A DNA stretch of 64,000 bases, taken from Mesorhizobium qingshengii. Its GTDB lineage: Bacteria > Pseudomonadota > Alphaproteobacteria > Rhizobiales > Rhizobiaceae. Of this stretch, positions 51,947 through 60,926 are shown in pieces. A model generated the notes under the pieces. That model made no database searches. It was not told where the DNA came from and saw only the letters and a program-made list of their open reading frames with translations. The position numbers were made by a program, and so were the translations under genes. The stretch spans positions 62,001 through 126,000 of the forward strand of contig NZ_FMXM01000018.1 of the NCBI RefSeq assembly GCF_900103325.1, in the 5' to 3' direction. Position 1 is the first letter of the stretch, and every line of letters starts with the position of its first letter.

Positions 51947-53032
51947 CTACCCGGCGTGCCGCAAGCTGACACCACTGCCTTTGTCGAACAGCACCACCTT
52001 GTCCGGGTTCCAGGCAAAGCGCACAGCCTGCTCGATGGCGACATCGGTCCTGGCTGGCACCGTGGCGCGCAGCATCGCGTCGCCGACGCGCAGCGTCAGG
52101 ATCTTCTCGACGCCATGGTTCTCGACGTCGTGGACACGCGCCTCGACCGGCGCGCCGCTCTCGAGATAGACGTCCTCGGGACGAACGCCGAAGACGAGCG
52201 GGCGACCATCGGTCGCGCCGCTCGCCTTGGCTCCCCCTGAAAAAGGCAGTTCGAAGTTCAGCGGTGCCATCACCGCGCGGCCATTCACCAGCCTGCCGTC
52301 GATGAGGTTCATCGGCGGCGAGCCGACGAAGCTCGCCACATAGGTGTCGCGCGGATTGTTGTAGATTTCGTGCGGCGTGCCGGTCTGGACGATGCGGCCG
52401 TGGTTGAGCACGCCGACCTTGTCGCCCATCGACATCGCCTCGATCTGGTCGTGGGTGACGAACAGGAAGGTGGCGCCGAGCTGCATCTGCAGGTTCTTCA
52501 ATTCCGTGCGCAGCGCCTCGCGCAGCTTCGCGTCGAGCGCCGACAGCGGCTCGTCCATCAGGAACACACGCGGCTTGCGCACGATGGCTCGGCCGATGGA
52601 GACGCGCTGCATCTCGCCGCCGGACAGCCGGTCGGTCTTGCGGTCAAGCAGATGCTCGATCCTCAACGTGCGGGCGGCGCGGTCGACGCGGTCCTTGATC
52701 TCGGCGTCGGGCAGCCGGCGGATCTTCGGCTTCAGCGGGAACTCGAGGTTTTCCCGCACCGTGTAACGTGGATAGAGCGAGTATTGCTGCAGCACCAGCG
52801 CCACGTCGCGCTCTGCCGCCCCCCAGTCGGCGACGTCGACGCCATCGATGAAGACCTGGCCTTCGCTAGGCTTCTCGAGGCCGGCGATCAGCCGCAGCGT
52901 CGTCGTCTTGCCGGCGCCCGTCTCGCCCAGCAGCACGAAGAATTCGCCATCGGCGATGTCGAGATCGAGCCCGGTCAGCGCGGTATGATTTCCGAATGTC
53001 TTCGAGATGTTCTTGAGCTGGATATGGGCCAT
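51947..53032 (-). CDS. Carbohydrate ABC transporter ATPase 2 (UgpC-like)
   Basis: 361 residues. Walker A GETGAGKTT, signature LSGGEMQRVS, Walker B VFLMDEPLSALD, H-loop FVTHDQ, then a TOBE-type C-terminal domain. It differs from ATPase 1 in the Walker A loop and is the last gene of the operon. Paired ATPases of this kind are found in GlpS/GlpT-type importers and probably form a heterodimer. Confidence 0.9.
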   Translation of the reverse strand: MAHIQLKNISKTFGNHTALTGLDLDIADGEFFVLLGETGAGKTTTLRLIAGLEKPSEGQVFIDGVDVADWGAAERDVALVLQQYSLYPRYTVRENLEFPLKPKIRRLPDAEIKDRVDRAARTLRIEHLLDRKTDRLSGGEMQRVSIGRAIVRKPRVFLMDEPLSALDAKLREALRTELKNLQMQLGATFLFVTHDQIEAMSMGDKVGVLNHGRIVQTGTPHEIYNNPRDTYVASFVGSPPMNLIDGRLVNGRAVMAPLNFELPFSGGAKASGATDGRPLVFGVRPEDVYLESGAPVEARVHDVENHGVEKILTLRVGDAMLRATVPARTDVAIEQAVRFAWNPDKVVLFDKGSGVSLRHAG

Positions 53033-53101
53033 GATCAGTTGTCTCGATTCTGTTCGAGGGCGGCCTGCCCTTCGCTATGGCTCCGGGCATTCGACTGTTC
53101 G

Positions 53102-53123
53102 AAAAGCCAGATCGTTGGCTTTT
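53102..53123 (-). promoter_or_regulatory. Stem-loop between the two ATPase genes
   Basis: AAAAGCCA (53102-53109) pairs with TGGCTTTT (53116-53123) in the 106-bp gap between ATPase 1 and ATPase 2. On the minus strand the far end is T-rich, so partial termination is possible. Confidence 0.45.
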
Positions 53124-53138
53124 GGCGGCCTTCGGCCG

Positions 53139-54242
53139 TCACAGTCTCACCCCCAGCGACTTGCCGCTTGCCGTGTCGAAGAAATGCGCCTGGGCCGGAT
53201 CGATCCTGGCGAACACCTTCTCGCCGGGACCGCTGACGAAGCCGCTCTTGGTGCGCGCGCGCAGCATCTTGGAGCCGACCTTGAGGTCGACGATGTCGAA
53301 GGAGCCGAGCGGCTCGACGATCTGCGTCTCGACCGGCAGGAACCCTTCCGCCGCATCGTGGCGAATGAGAACGCCCTCCGGCCGGATGCCGAGCGCCAGC
53401 TGGCCACCGGCATGGCCGTTGAGCTTCGACAGCAGCGCCCGCGGGAACTCGAAGCCGGCGGCAGCTTCACCGACCGTCACCGAGACCGACGAAGCCGTTT
53501 CGGCGACCGCCGCGTCGGCGACGTTCATCACCGGGCTGCCTACGAATTGCGCCACGAACAGATTGGCCGGATGCGAATACACCTCGTCCGGCGAGCCGAC
53601 CTGCTGCAGCACGCCTTCATGCATGATGACGATGCGGTCGGCGAGGCTCATCGCCTCGATCTGGTCGTGGGTGACATAGATGGTGGTCGAACCCTGCTTG
53701 ATGTGCAGCCGCTTGATCTCGGCCCGCATCTCCTCGCGCAGCTTGGCGTCGAGCGCGCCGATCGGCTCGTCCATCAGCATCGCTTTCGGCCGCCGCACCA
53801 GCGCGCGGCCGATGGCGACGCGCTGCATGTCGCCGCCTGAAAGCGCGGACGGTTTCTTGCCGAGCAGGTCCGATATCTGCAGCGTCTTGGCGACCGAGCG
53901 CACTTCCTGGTCGATCTCGCTTTTGCTCTTGCGCGTGGCGCGCAAGGGGAAGGCGATGTTCTCGTAGACGCTCATATGCGGGTAGAGCGAAAACGACTGG
54001 AAGACCATGGCGATGTCGCGATCGGCGGCCTTCAGATGCTGGATGGGTTTGCCGTCGATGAGGATGTCCCCCTCGTCGATCGTCTCCAGCCCGGCGATGG
54101 CGCGCAACGTCGTCGTCTTGCCGCAGCCAGACTGGCCGAGCAGCACGATGAACTCGTTGTCGCTGATCTTGAGGTTCAGGTCCTTGATGACCTGGACGGC
54201 GCCGAAGAATTTCTGGACACCGCGAAGCTCGATCTGGGTCAA
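53139..54242 (-). CDS. Carbohydrate ABC transporter ATPase 1 (UgpC-like)
   Basis: 367 residues. The start is a TTG at 54242, overlapping the stop of the small membrane protein as TTGA, with GGGGAG about eight bases upstream; no ATG near it fits better. Walker A GQSGCGKTT, signature LSGGDMQRVA, Walker B AMLMDEPIGALD, H-loop YVTHDQ, and a TOBE C-terminal domain. Translation is coupled to the upstream small protein. Confidence 0.9.
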   Translation of the reverse strand: MTQIELRGVQKFFGAVQVIKDLNLKISDNEFIVLLGQSGCGKTTTLRAIAGLETIDEGDILIDGKPIQHLKAADRDIAMVFQSFSLYPHMSVYENIAFPLRATRKSKSEIDQEVRSVAKTLQISDLLGKKPSALSGGDMQRVAIGRALVRRPKAMLMDEPIGALDAKLREEMRAEIKRLHIKQGSTTIYVTHDQIEAMSLADRIVIMHEGVLQQVGSPDEVYSHPANLFVAQFVGSPVMNVADAAVAETASSVSVTVGEAAAGFEFPRALLSKLNGHAGGQLALGIRPEGVLIRHDAAEGFLPVETQIVEPLGSFDIVDLKVGSKMLRARTKSGFVSGPGEKVFARIDPAQAHFFDTASGKSLGVRL

Positions 54243-54460
54243 TGCTGTGCTCCCCGATTTCGCATCTGTCCCGTGCCTGCTTTTTCTTCCGGTGCGATCT
54301 TCGACGTGATGTTGAAGCCGATCAGCCCGATCAGGATGATGGTCAGGCCATATGTGTGCAGCAACATGTTCCAGGGCTGGCAGAGTGCGACAATGCCGAG
54401 CACCATTAGAATCTGCGATCCGGGTTCCAGGTATTTCTGGTTGATGGCGCGAAAGCTCAT
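54239..54460 (-). CDS. Small membrane protein of the ABC operon
   Basis: 73 residues from the ATG at 54460, which overlaps the permease stop (ATGA); its own stop overlaps the ATPase start. Two predicted membrane segments (SQILMVLGIVALCQPWNMLL and YGLTIILIGLIGFNI) followed by a basic tail EEKAGTGQMRNRG. This position between permease and ATPase recalls the small extra subunit of glycerol-type rhizobial importers. Its function is unknown. The tight overlaps make it a genuine gene. Confidence 0.85.
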   Translation of the reverse strand: MSFRAINQKYLEPGSQILMVLGIVALCQPWNMLLHTYGLTIILIGLIGFNITSKIAPEEKAGTGQMRNRGAQH

Positions 54461-55416
54461 TTGCGGATCGCTCCGAAGGACATGCCGCGCAACAGATGGT
54501 TGCGGAGCAGGAAGGTGAAGATCGCGACCGGCAGCAGGAACAGGAAGGTTCCGGCGGCGATCACCGTCCAGTCCGGCAGGCCGGAGCCGACCTGGCTGGG
54601 GATGAAGGGTGGCGCGGTCTGGGCGCGGCGGTTGGTCATGATCAGCGCGAAGGCATATTCGTTCCATGCCGTGATGAAGCAGAACACGGCGGTGGCGGCG
54701 ATGCCGGTGGCGGCCTCCGGCAGCACGATCTTGAAGAAGGCCTCCATGCGCGTGTAGCCATCGACGAGGGCAGCCTCCTCATATTCCTTCGGGATCTCGT
54801 CCATGAAGCCCTTCATCAGCCACACCGAGAAAGACAGGTTGAAGGCAGTGTAGAGGATGATCAGGCCGACATGGGAATCGTTGAGGCCGACCGCCCGGTA
54901 CATCAGGAACATCGGGATCGCCACCACCACCGGCGGCAGCATGCGCGTCGACAGGATGAAGAACAAAAGGTCCGCCTCGCCCTTCACCTTGAAGCGCGAG
55001 AAGCCATAGGCGGTGAACGTTCCCATGCCGACCGCCAGCACCGTCGAGGTGATGGCGATGATCAGCGAGTTCAGGAAGCGGCTCGGATATCCCGACCACT
55101 GCACCTGGCCCTTGCCGTCGCGCACGATCTTTTCGCCGCCATCAAAGACGACGCGCTCCCACCACGGAGCCGCCGCATACTCTTCCGGCGACGGCGGGCT
55201 GCGCATTTGCGAGCGCTTGGTGAACAGCTTCACGAAAGGCGATATTTCAGGCTGGAAGACGACCGTCGGCGGGATGGTGGTGGCAAGGTTGCGCGGCTTG
55301 AACGCCGTCGAGGCGATCCAGTAGATCGGCGCCAGGAAGATGATCGTCACCACCAGCACGGCGATGATGGCGACGCGATTGAAGCCGATTTCGGAAGAAG
55401 TGCGGACGGCGGCCAT
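54457..55416 (-). CDS. Carbohydrate ABC transporter permease 2 (MalG-like)
   Basis: 319 residues with six membrane segments and an EAA loop (EYEEAALVDGYTRMEAFFKIVLP). Between TM1 and TM2 there is an ~80-residue hydrophilic periplasmic region. The final RGMSFGAIRK is common in this subgroup. It forms the channel with the permease encoded just upstream; the gap is one base. Confidence 0.9.
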   Translation of the reverse strand: MAAVRTSSEIGFNRVAIIAVLVVTIIFLAPIYWIASTAFKPRNLATTIPPTVVFQPEISPFVKLFTKRSQMRSPPSPEEYAAAPWWERVVFDGGEKIVRDGKGQVQWSGYPSRFLNSLIIAITSTVLAVGMGTFTAYGFSRFKVKGEADLLFFILSTRMLPPVVVAIPMFLMYRAVGLNDSHVGLIILYTAFNLSFSVWLMKGFMDEIPKEYEEAALVDGYTRMEAFFKIVLPEAATGIAATAVFCFITAWNEYAFALIMTNRRAQTAPPFIPSQVGSGLPDWTVIAAGTFLFLLPVAIFTFLLRNHLLRGMSFGAIRK

Positions 55417-55417
55417 C

Positions 55418-56311
55418 TCAGCGCTCCTTCACCTTGTTGAGGTATTTGACGTAGATGTTGGTGATCGCCAGCACCATGATCAGCACGATGTAGGCCAGCG
55501 CGCAGGAGCGCCCGGTCTGCCATTCCTGGAATGCCATCTTGTAGAGCCGGATCGAGATCAGCTCGGCCGTCGGCTGGCTGGTCAGGATGTAGGCGAGATC
55601 GAAGGTCTTGAACGCTTCCATGGTGCGGAAGATGACGGCGATCATCAGGATCGGCGCGACCAGCGGCAGCGTGATGCGGAAGAAGGTGTAGAACGGCCCG
55701 GCGCGATCGATCGCGGCGGCCTCGTAGAGATGCTTCGGCACCGCCGACAGGCCGGCCAGCGACAACAGCATGACGAAGGGCGACCACATCCAGATGTCGG
55801 TCAGCGCAACGGCATAGAGTGCCATCTTCGGATCCGACAGCCATTCGAAGGTCCCGAGGCCGAGCGCATAGTTGATGATGCCGAAGGACGGGTCGTAAAG
55901 CAGCTTCCAGAACAGGCCGACGACGGCCATCGACAGCATCATCGGCAGCAGAAGCAGCGTCGTCAGCAACCCCTTCATCGGAATGTCGCGGTTGAGCAGC
56001 ATCGCCACGCCGAACCCGACAAGCAACTGTCCTGCGACCGAGATGATGACGTACTTCGCGGTGATGGCGAAGTTGGACCACACATAGGGATCGTTGAGCA
56101 GGTCGCGATAGTTCTGCAGCCCGACGAAATTCGCCGGCGCGTTGGTCGACGCGCGAAAGTCGGTGAAGGAATAGCCGAGCGAATAGATCAGCGGAAAGAT
56201 GTTGAAGACGATCAGGAACAGGACCGTCGGGATGATGAAGAGGTTGCGGATCGAAATGTCGCTGAGGCCGCGCGCGGCCGCTCTTGAAGACCTGTCCAGT
56301 GTGGTGATCAT
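55418..56311 (-). CDS. Carbohydrate ABC transporter permease 1 (MalF-like)
   Basis: 297 residues from the ATG at 56311. The frame is open to 56386, but that 5' part contains a strong terminator-like hairpin, so the internal ATG is preferred. Six membrane segments, EAA loop (HLYEAAAIDRAGPFYTFFRITLP). First of two permeases following the binding-protein gene. Confidence 0.87.
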   Translation of the reverse strand: MITTLDRSSRAAARGLSDISIRNLFIIPTVLFLIVFNIFPLIYSLGYSFTDFRASTNAPANFVGLQNYRDLLNDPYVWSNFAITAKYVIISVAGQLLVGFGVAMLLNRDIPMKGLLTTLLLLPMMLSMAVVGLFWKLLYDPSFGIINYALGLGTFEWLSDPKMALYAVALTDIWMWSPFVMLLSLAGLSAVPKHLYEAAAIDRAGPFYTFFRITLPLVAPILMIAVIFRTMEAFKTFDLAYILTSQPTAELISIRLYKMAFQEWQTGRSCALAYIVLIMVLAITNIYVKYLNKVKER

Positions 56312-56351
56312 CGTGGTCGCCAAGACCCTGCTCCCGTTTGCAGAAAAAGAA

Positions 56352-56379
56352 ACGGAGGAGGCACCGATGCCCCCTCCGT
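56352..56379 (-). terminator. Terminator-like stem-loop after the binding-protein gene
   Basis: On the minus strand ACGGAGGGGGCA pairs with TGCCTCCTCCGT (56352-56363 and 56368-56379 on the plus strand) with one G-U type mismatch, followed by TTTCTTTTTC. It is close to a classical terminator. Partial read-through would lower permease and ATPase levels relative to the binding protein. Confidence 0.75.
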
Positions 56380-56391
56380 GAGCCATGATTG

Positions 56392-57708
56392 TTACTGACC
56401 GCGGCCGTACTTCTTGAAGGTCGCGTTCCAGTCGGCGGCCAAAGCGTCCAGCGTTTCCTTGGCGGTGCCTTCGCCGCCGATCATGTAGGGATAGACGCGC
56501 TGGTTGAGCTGCTGCAGCAGTTCGGCGTATTCCGGCACCGCCCAGAAGTCCTTCACCTTGAACATGGTCTCGTAGAAGGCCTTGTTGTAGGGCGTGGCGT
56601 TCTGGAATTCCGGCGACTTCAGCACGGCGGCACTACAGGTGTAGCCGCCAAGTGCCGCCCACTTCTTCTGGGTCTCGTCCTTGATGAACCATTCCAGGAA
56701 CTTCATCGCCTCGTCCTGCTTCTGCGAGTAGGAGACGATGGAGATACCTTGCCCGCCGAGCGCGGCGAACTGGTCGCCACCGGGGCCGGGAGGATTGGCG
56801 AAGAAGCCGGTGTTCTTGGCGTTCGGGTTCGACGCCTCGTTGATGAGCGAGGGGAAGAACGCGAAGTAGTTCATGCTCATCGCGGCCAGGTTTTCGGTGA
56901 TCGCCTGGTTGTCCTCGACGAAGAACGACTTGGCCCAGCCCGGAGGCGTGAACTTGTAGAGCTCCTTGTAGGCGTCGAGTGCCGCCACCGCCTTGTCGGA
57001 GTTGATGAAGCCGTCGACCTTGTAGGTCGAATAGTCACCAAGCTCGCCGCCATAGGAGAACAGCGCGTTCTCGAAGCCCATCGCCATCGCGTCATAGGAA
57101 TTGTCGGTATAGATGGCGATGCCGTATTTCTTCTGGTCCGGCCGGTAGAAGAACTCGGCGATGTCGCGCAGCGCCTTGAAATCCTTCGGCACATCGAGGT
57201 CGTAGCCGTACTTGGCCTTGAAGGCTTCCTTCTCCTTGGGATCCTCGAACCAGTCCTTGCGATAGGACCAGCCGACGGCGTCGCCTTCGAGCGGAATGGC
57301 CCAGTATTTGCCGCTGTTGCCGGGATATTCGGCGTAGTATTTCACCGTCGCCGGCGCCATCACGTCTTTCAGCTTGTACTTGTTGAAGAAGTCGGTGAGG
57401 TCGACATAGTGGCCGCCGGTCGAGCCGGCGCCGAGCCATTGCGAGTCGCCGACGACCAGATCGTAGGCGTCGCCATGGGCGTTGAACTCGGTGAAGGCCT
57501 TGGTCTGGAAGTCGGACCAAGGTGTGGTTTCCACCGTGATCTTGACGCCGGTTTCCTTCTCGTACTCGTTGCCGAGTTCCTGCAAATAGTTGGCCGGATC
57601 CCATTCCGCCCAGAAGATGGTGAGTGACTTTTCCTGCGCGTAGACGGACGTTCCGCAGGCAAGCGTTAAGCCGATACCAGCAAGCACGCTGGTCACTAAC
57701 TTGCGCAT
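56392..57708 (-). CDS. Carbohydrate ABC transporter solute-binding protein (family 1)
   Basis: 438 residues from the ATG at 57708 with AGGAAA eight bases upstream. Signal peptide ends VYAQ. The mature protein begins KSLTIFWAEWDPANYLQEL, and residues such as DAYDLVVGDSQWLG, WAIPLEGDAVGWSYRKDWF and GGQGISIV fit family-1 extracytoplasmic sugar-binding proteins with Trp/Tyr stacking residues. First gene of a six-gene minus-strand operon. Two FadR-like operators lie upstream. Confidence 0.88.
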   Translation of the reverse strand: MRKLVTSVLAGIGLTLACGTSVYAQEKSLTIFWAEWDPANYLQELGNEYEKETGVKITVETTPWSDFQTKAFTEFNAHGDAYDLVVGDSQWLGAGSTGGHYVDLTDFFNKYKLKDVMAPATVKYYAEYPGNSGKYWAIPLEGDAVGWSYRKDWFEDPKEKEAFKAKYGYDLDVPKDFKALRDIAEFFYRPDQKKYGIAIYTDNSYDAMAMGFENALFSYGGELGDYSTYKVDGFINSDKAVAALDAYKELYKFTPPGWAKSFFVEDNQAITENLAAMSMNYFAFFPSLINEASNPNAKNTGFFANPPGPGGDQFAALGGQGISIVSYSQKQDEAMKFLEWFIKDETQKKWAALGGYTCSAAVLKSPEFQNATPYNKAFYETMFKVKDFWAVPEYAELLQQLNQRVYPYMIGGEGTAKETLDALAADWNATFKKYGRGQ

Positions 57709-57870
57709 AATGATTTCCTCCCTTGTGCGCATTCTACCCTGTCATGCGAGCCGGCAACGGGGCCGGCTCCGGTAGTTCCTCCCGTGATCGCGCTCTTCCG
57801 GTTCCGGGCCTCCTCGCCCTGCCGGAAAATGGATCGCAGCCCTCACTTTCGATCCGCTTTTCTTCCTTGA

Positions 57871-57885
57871 TCTGGTATTACCAAT
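57871..57885. promoter_or_regulatory. FadR-like operator B
   Basis: TGGT-ATT-ACCA (57873-57883) in TCTGGTATTACCAATTT is identical over the core to operator A at 43.09 kb. It lies 165 bp upstream of the binding-protein start. Confidence 0.6.
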
Positions 57886-58045
57886 TTCGCATGCACGTCA
57901 AGCCCTTTCTTGGCAGCTTGAACTGTCCGTTGCTACCGGATTCCGGCTTTATCTGCCTGTTTTCCCATGATTTTCCTACTCAGTGATACGTGGAGGTGTT
58001 GTCCGGCACCCCGCACTGCGGTTAATATCAGTAGTCAACACGCAA

Positions 58046-58062
58046 ATCTGGTCTAACCAGAT
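58046..58062. promoter_or_regulatory. FadR-like operator C
   Basis: ATCTGGTCTAACCAGAT is a perfect palindrome (7-bp arms, 3-bp centre), almost the E. coli FadR consensus in form. It lies 6 bp beyond the TetR stop and ~340 bp upstream of the binding-protein gene. Confidence 0.7.
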
Positions 58063-58067
58063 AGATG

Positions 58068-58751
58068 CTATTTCACGACTGCCATTGGATCCGCGCTGTT
58101 TCCTTCGCCGGTCGATTCCGTGATCGCAGCGCGCACCAGCGTCGCGGCCGCCCATTGCGCGACCGACATCATGCTGCGGCTGTCCAGTCCCCAGATATCC
58201 TTGAGCACGATCAGCACCTCGACGCCGAAGATCAGCGACAGCGCCTGCGCCAGCCGCTTGAAATCGCGCGGTGGCAAGCGGCCCTTGAGCGGCGCGATCG
58301 CTTCTTTCAGCAACTGGACGCGGTGGCCGCGCGTGAAGGCCGGCTCGCCACCCAGCGTGCCGGCCTGGCGCCTCGCCCACTGATCGAGCGACAGCTTCAG
58401 CGCCGCCTTGAATGTCGCCTCGAACGCCTCGATGCGCGGCATGGCCGTGTCGAACAGGTCGGCGACCCGACGCTCGGCATCGGCGGAGGTCGATTGCCAG
58501 GTCAGGATTGGCCCCAGCCCCTCGTCGACGACGGCCTGCACCAGTGCGGCCTGGCTCGGAAAATAGCGGTAGGCGGTCGCGCGGGAAACTTCCGCGGCTT
58601 CCGCCACCTCACTGACCGACGGCGTGACGCCGGCCTGCATCAGCCTCGTCGCCGTCTCCAGCATCAGCCGTTTGGTCCGCGCGCGGGGTCCACGCTCGGC
58701 TCCCTCGGCGGTGTCGTCGCTCACCGCGGCTTGTTGACGTGAGACATCCAT
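58068..58751 (-). CDS. TetR-family transcriptional regulator
   Basis: 227 residues from the ATG at 58751; a much longer upstream frame is a shadow across a divergent gene. DNA-binding domain at residues ~20-68 (ETATRLMQAG, VSEVAEAAEVSRATAYRYFPSQAALVQAV). The C-terminal ligand domain is not a recognised subgroup. It is divergent from the UPF0261 gene and probably controls that operon; its 3' end faces the ABC operon promoter. Confidence 0.88.
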   Translation of the reverse strand: MDVSRQQAAVSDDTAEGAERGPRARTKRLMLETATRLMQAGVTPSVSEVAEAAEVSRATAYRYFPSQAALVQAVVDEGLGPILTWQSTSADAERRVADLFDTAMPRIEAFEATFKAALKLSLDQWARRQAGTLGGEPAFTRGHRVQLLKEAIAPLKGRLPPRDFKRLAQALSLIFGVEVLIVLKDIWGLDSRSMMSVAQWAAATLVRAAITESTGEGNSADPMAVVK

Positions 58752-58861
58752 GTCAATACGATACGCGCGTCTCAAAAAATTGCAATGGCCTTCGGGTGGT
58801 CGACGGGCGGGCAAAAGAGCGGCAGGCGGTGACGCCAAGCCCGCCTGGATTGGGGAACGCA

Positions 58862-60058
58862 ATGAAACGCATCTATGTGGTGGGCACGGCTGACACCAAG
58901 GGCGAGGAACTCGCCTTCCTGGCCGATGCCATCGCCGCCACGGGTGCCGCTGTGTCCCGCATCGATGTCGGAACGCGCGGCGCAACCATCCCCGTCGACA
59001 TCACCGCGCGGGAAATTGCCAACCATCACCCCGGCGGGAGCAAAGCCGTGCTCGGCGGCAATGATCGCGGCGCCGCGGTCGCGGCGATGGGCATCGCCTT
59101 CGCCCGCTTTGCCCAATCGAGGAACGACATCGCCGCCATGATCGGCATTGGCGGCGGCGGTGGCACCTCGATCATCACGTCGGGCATGCGCGCGCTGCCG
59201 CTCGGCCTCCCGAAGATCATGGTCTCGACCCTCGCTTCGGGCGACACCGCACCCTTTGTCGACGTCTCCGACATTATCATGATGCCATCGGTGACCGACA
59301 TGGCCGGACTGAACCGGCTTTCCCGTGTCGTGTTGCACAATGCCGCCCAGGCGATTTCAGGCATGGCGGCCAGACCAGCGCCGCCACCCGACGGCAGGCC
59401 GTCGATCGGGCTCACCATGTTCGGCGTCACCACGCCTTGCGTGACCGCCATCGCCGACCAGCTTCGTTCGACCTATGACTGCATGGTCTTCCATGCCACC
59501 GGCACTGGCGGCCGCAGCATGGAGAAGCTGGCCGACAGCGGCCTGCTGTCCGGCGTCATCGACATCACCACAACGGAAGTCTGCGATCTCCTGTTTGGCG
59601 GGGTGCTGCCGGCGACAGAGGATCGCTTCGGTGCGATCGCCCGCACCGGCCTGCCCTATGTCGGTTCGGTCGGGGCACTCGACATGGTCAATTTCTGGGC
59701 GCCGTCGACCATTCCGGAACGCTATCGCGGACGGCTGTTCTACGAGCACAATCCGAATGTCACGCTGATGCGCACCACAGCGGACGAATGCCGCCAGATC
59801 GGCGAATGGATCGGCGCCAGGCTCGCCCCCTGCGAGGGACCGGTGCATTTCCTCATTCCGGAAAAAGGCGTCTCGGCGCTCGACATCGAAGGGGGCGCCT
59901 TCTTCGATCCCGAAGCCGACGCCGTTCTGTTTGAGGCCATAGAGCGCACCATCAGGCCGAATGGCAGGCGCCGCGTGACGCGTTTGCCACTGCACATCAA
60001 CGATCCCGAATTCGCCGAGGCGGCAACCGCCGCCTTCCTCGACATCGCCAGACAGTGA
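58862..60058 (+). CDS. Tm-1-like ATP-binding protein (UPF0261 family)
   Basis: 398 residues from the ATG at 58862 with GGGGAA upstream. Conserved segments YVVGTADTKGEELAF, RIDVGTRG, GIGGGGGTSIITSGMRALP, KIMVSTLASG, GLTMFGVTTPCV, FHATGTGGRSMEKL and DITTTEVCDLLFGG define UPF0261, homologous to the N-terminal half of the plant antiviral protein Tm-1. The nucleotide-binding fold is inferred from family. The partner barrel (C-terminal half of Tm-1) is the next gene, 10 bp later. The bacterial reaction is unknown to me. Confidence 0.9.
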   Translation: MKRIYVVGTADTKGEELAFLADAIAATGAAVSRIDVGTRGATIPVDITAREIANHHPGGSKAVLGGNDRGAAVAAMGIAFARFAQSRNDIAAMIGIGGGGGTSIITSGMRALPLGLPKIMVSTLASGDTAPFVDVSDIIMMPSVTDMAGLNRLSRVVLHNAAQAISGMAARPAPPPDGRPSIGLTMFGVTTPCVTAIADQLRSTYDCMVFHATGTGGRSMEKLADSGLLSGVIDITTTEVCDLLFGGVLPATEDRFGAIARTGLPYVGSVGALDMVNFWAPSTIPERYRGRLFYEHNPNVTLMRTTADECRQIGEWIGARLAPCEGPVHFLIPEKGVSALDIEGGAFFDPEADAVLFEAIERTIRPNGRRRVTRLPLHINDPEFAEAATAAFLDIARQ

Positions 60059-60068
60059 GAGGCCAGAC

Positions 60069-60923
60069 ATGCCCGCCATACCGCGCAAGGATATACTGAA
60101 GAAATTCAGGGGAATGATCGACAAGGGCGTGCCGATCGTCGGCGGCGGCGCCGGCACCGGCCTGTCGGCGAAAGCCGAGGAAGCCGGCGGCATCGACCTC
60201 ATCATCATCTACAATTCCGGCCGCTACCGGATGGCCGGGCGCGGCTCGGCCGCCGGCCTGCTCGCCTATGGCAACGCCAACGAGATCGTCAAGGAAATGG
60301 CCTATGAGGTGTTGCCGGTGGTCAGACACACGCCGGTGCTGGCCGGCGTCAACGGCACCGATCCGTTCGTCATCATGCCGCTGTTCCTGGCCGAACTGAA
60401 GAGGATGGGTTTTTCCGGCGTGCAGAATTTCCCCACCATCGGCCTGTTCGACGGCAACATGCGGCGGAGCTTCGAGGAAACCGGCATGGGCTTCGGGCTC
60501 GAGGTCGACATGATCGCCGAGGCGCACAAGCTCGACCTGCTGACGACGCCCTATGTCTTCAACCCGGACGAGGCCCGCGCCATGACCAAGGCCGGCGCCG
60601 ACATCGTCGTCGCTCATATGGGCGTGACGACCGGCGGCTCGATCGGCGCCACCTCGGCCAAGTCGCTTGACGACTGCGTCGTCGAGATCGACGCCATTGC
60701 CGCCGCCGCGCGTTCGGTGCGCAAGGATGTCATCCTGCTTTGCCATGGCGGGCCGATCTCGATGCCGGACGACGCCCGCTATATCCTCGACCGCTGCAAG
60801 GGCCTGCACGGCTTCTATGGCGCCAGCTCGATGGAACGGTTGCCAGCGGAAGCCGCGATCGCCAGGCAGACGGCTGATTTCAAGGCCGTCACGCTGCATA
60901 ACCAGAAGAAAAAGAAGGGATGA
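60069..60923 (+). CDS. Phosphoenolpyruvate hydrolase-family TIM-barrel protein
   Basis: 284 residues. GGGAGTGLSAKAEEAGGIDLIIIYNSGRYRM, VLAGVNGTDPF, GFSGVQNFPTIGLFDG, PYVFNPDEARAMTKAGADIVVAHMG and HGGPISMPDD are typical of the PEP-hydrolase-like (PF09370-type) barrel. It corresponds to the C-terminal half of plant Tm-1. It probably works with the UPF0261 protein as a two-component enzyme. Ends with a Lys-rich tail. Confidence 0.9.
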   Translation: MPAIPRKDILKKFRGMIDKGVPIVGGGAGTGLSAKAEEAGGIDLIIIYNSGRYRMAGRGSAAGLLAYGNANEIVKEMAYEVLPVVRHTPVLAGVNGTDPFVIMPLFLAELKRMGFSGVQNFPTIGLFDGNMRRSFEETGMGFGLEVDMIAEAHKLDLLTTPYVFNPDEARAMTKAGADIVVAHMGVTTGGSIGATSAKSLDDCVVEIDAIAAAARSVRKDVILLCHGGPISMPDDARYILDRCKGLHGFYGASSMERLPAEAAIARQTADFKAVTLHNQKKKKG

Positions 60924-60926
60924 GAG

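Noticed and set aside
57723..57986. 87-codon plus-strand frame upstream of the binding-protein gene
   Set aside because: It overlaps the promoter region and a FadR-like operator; no domain or ribosome site.
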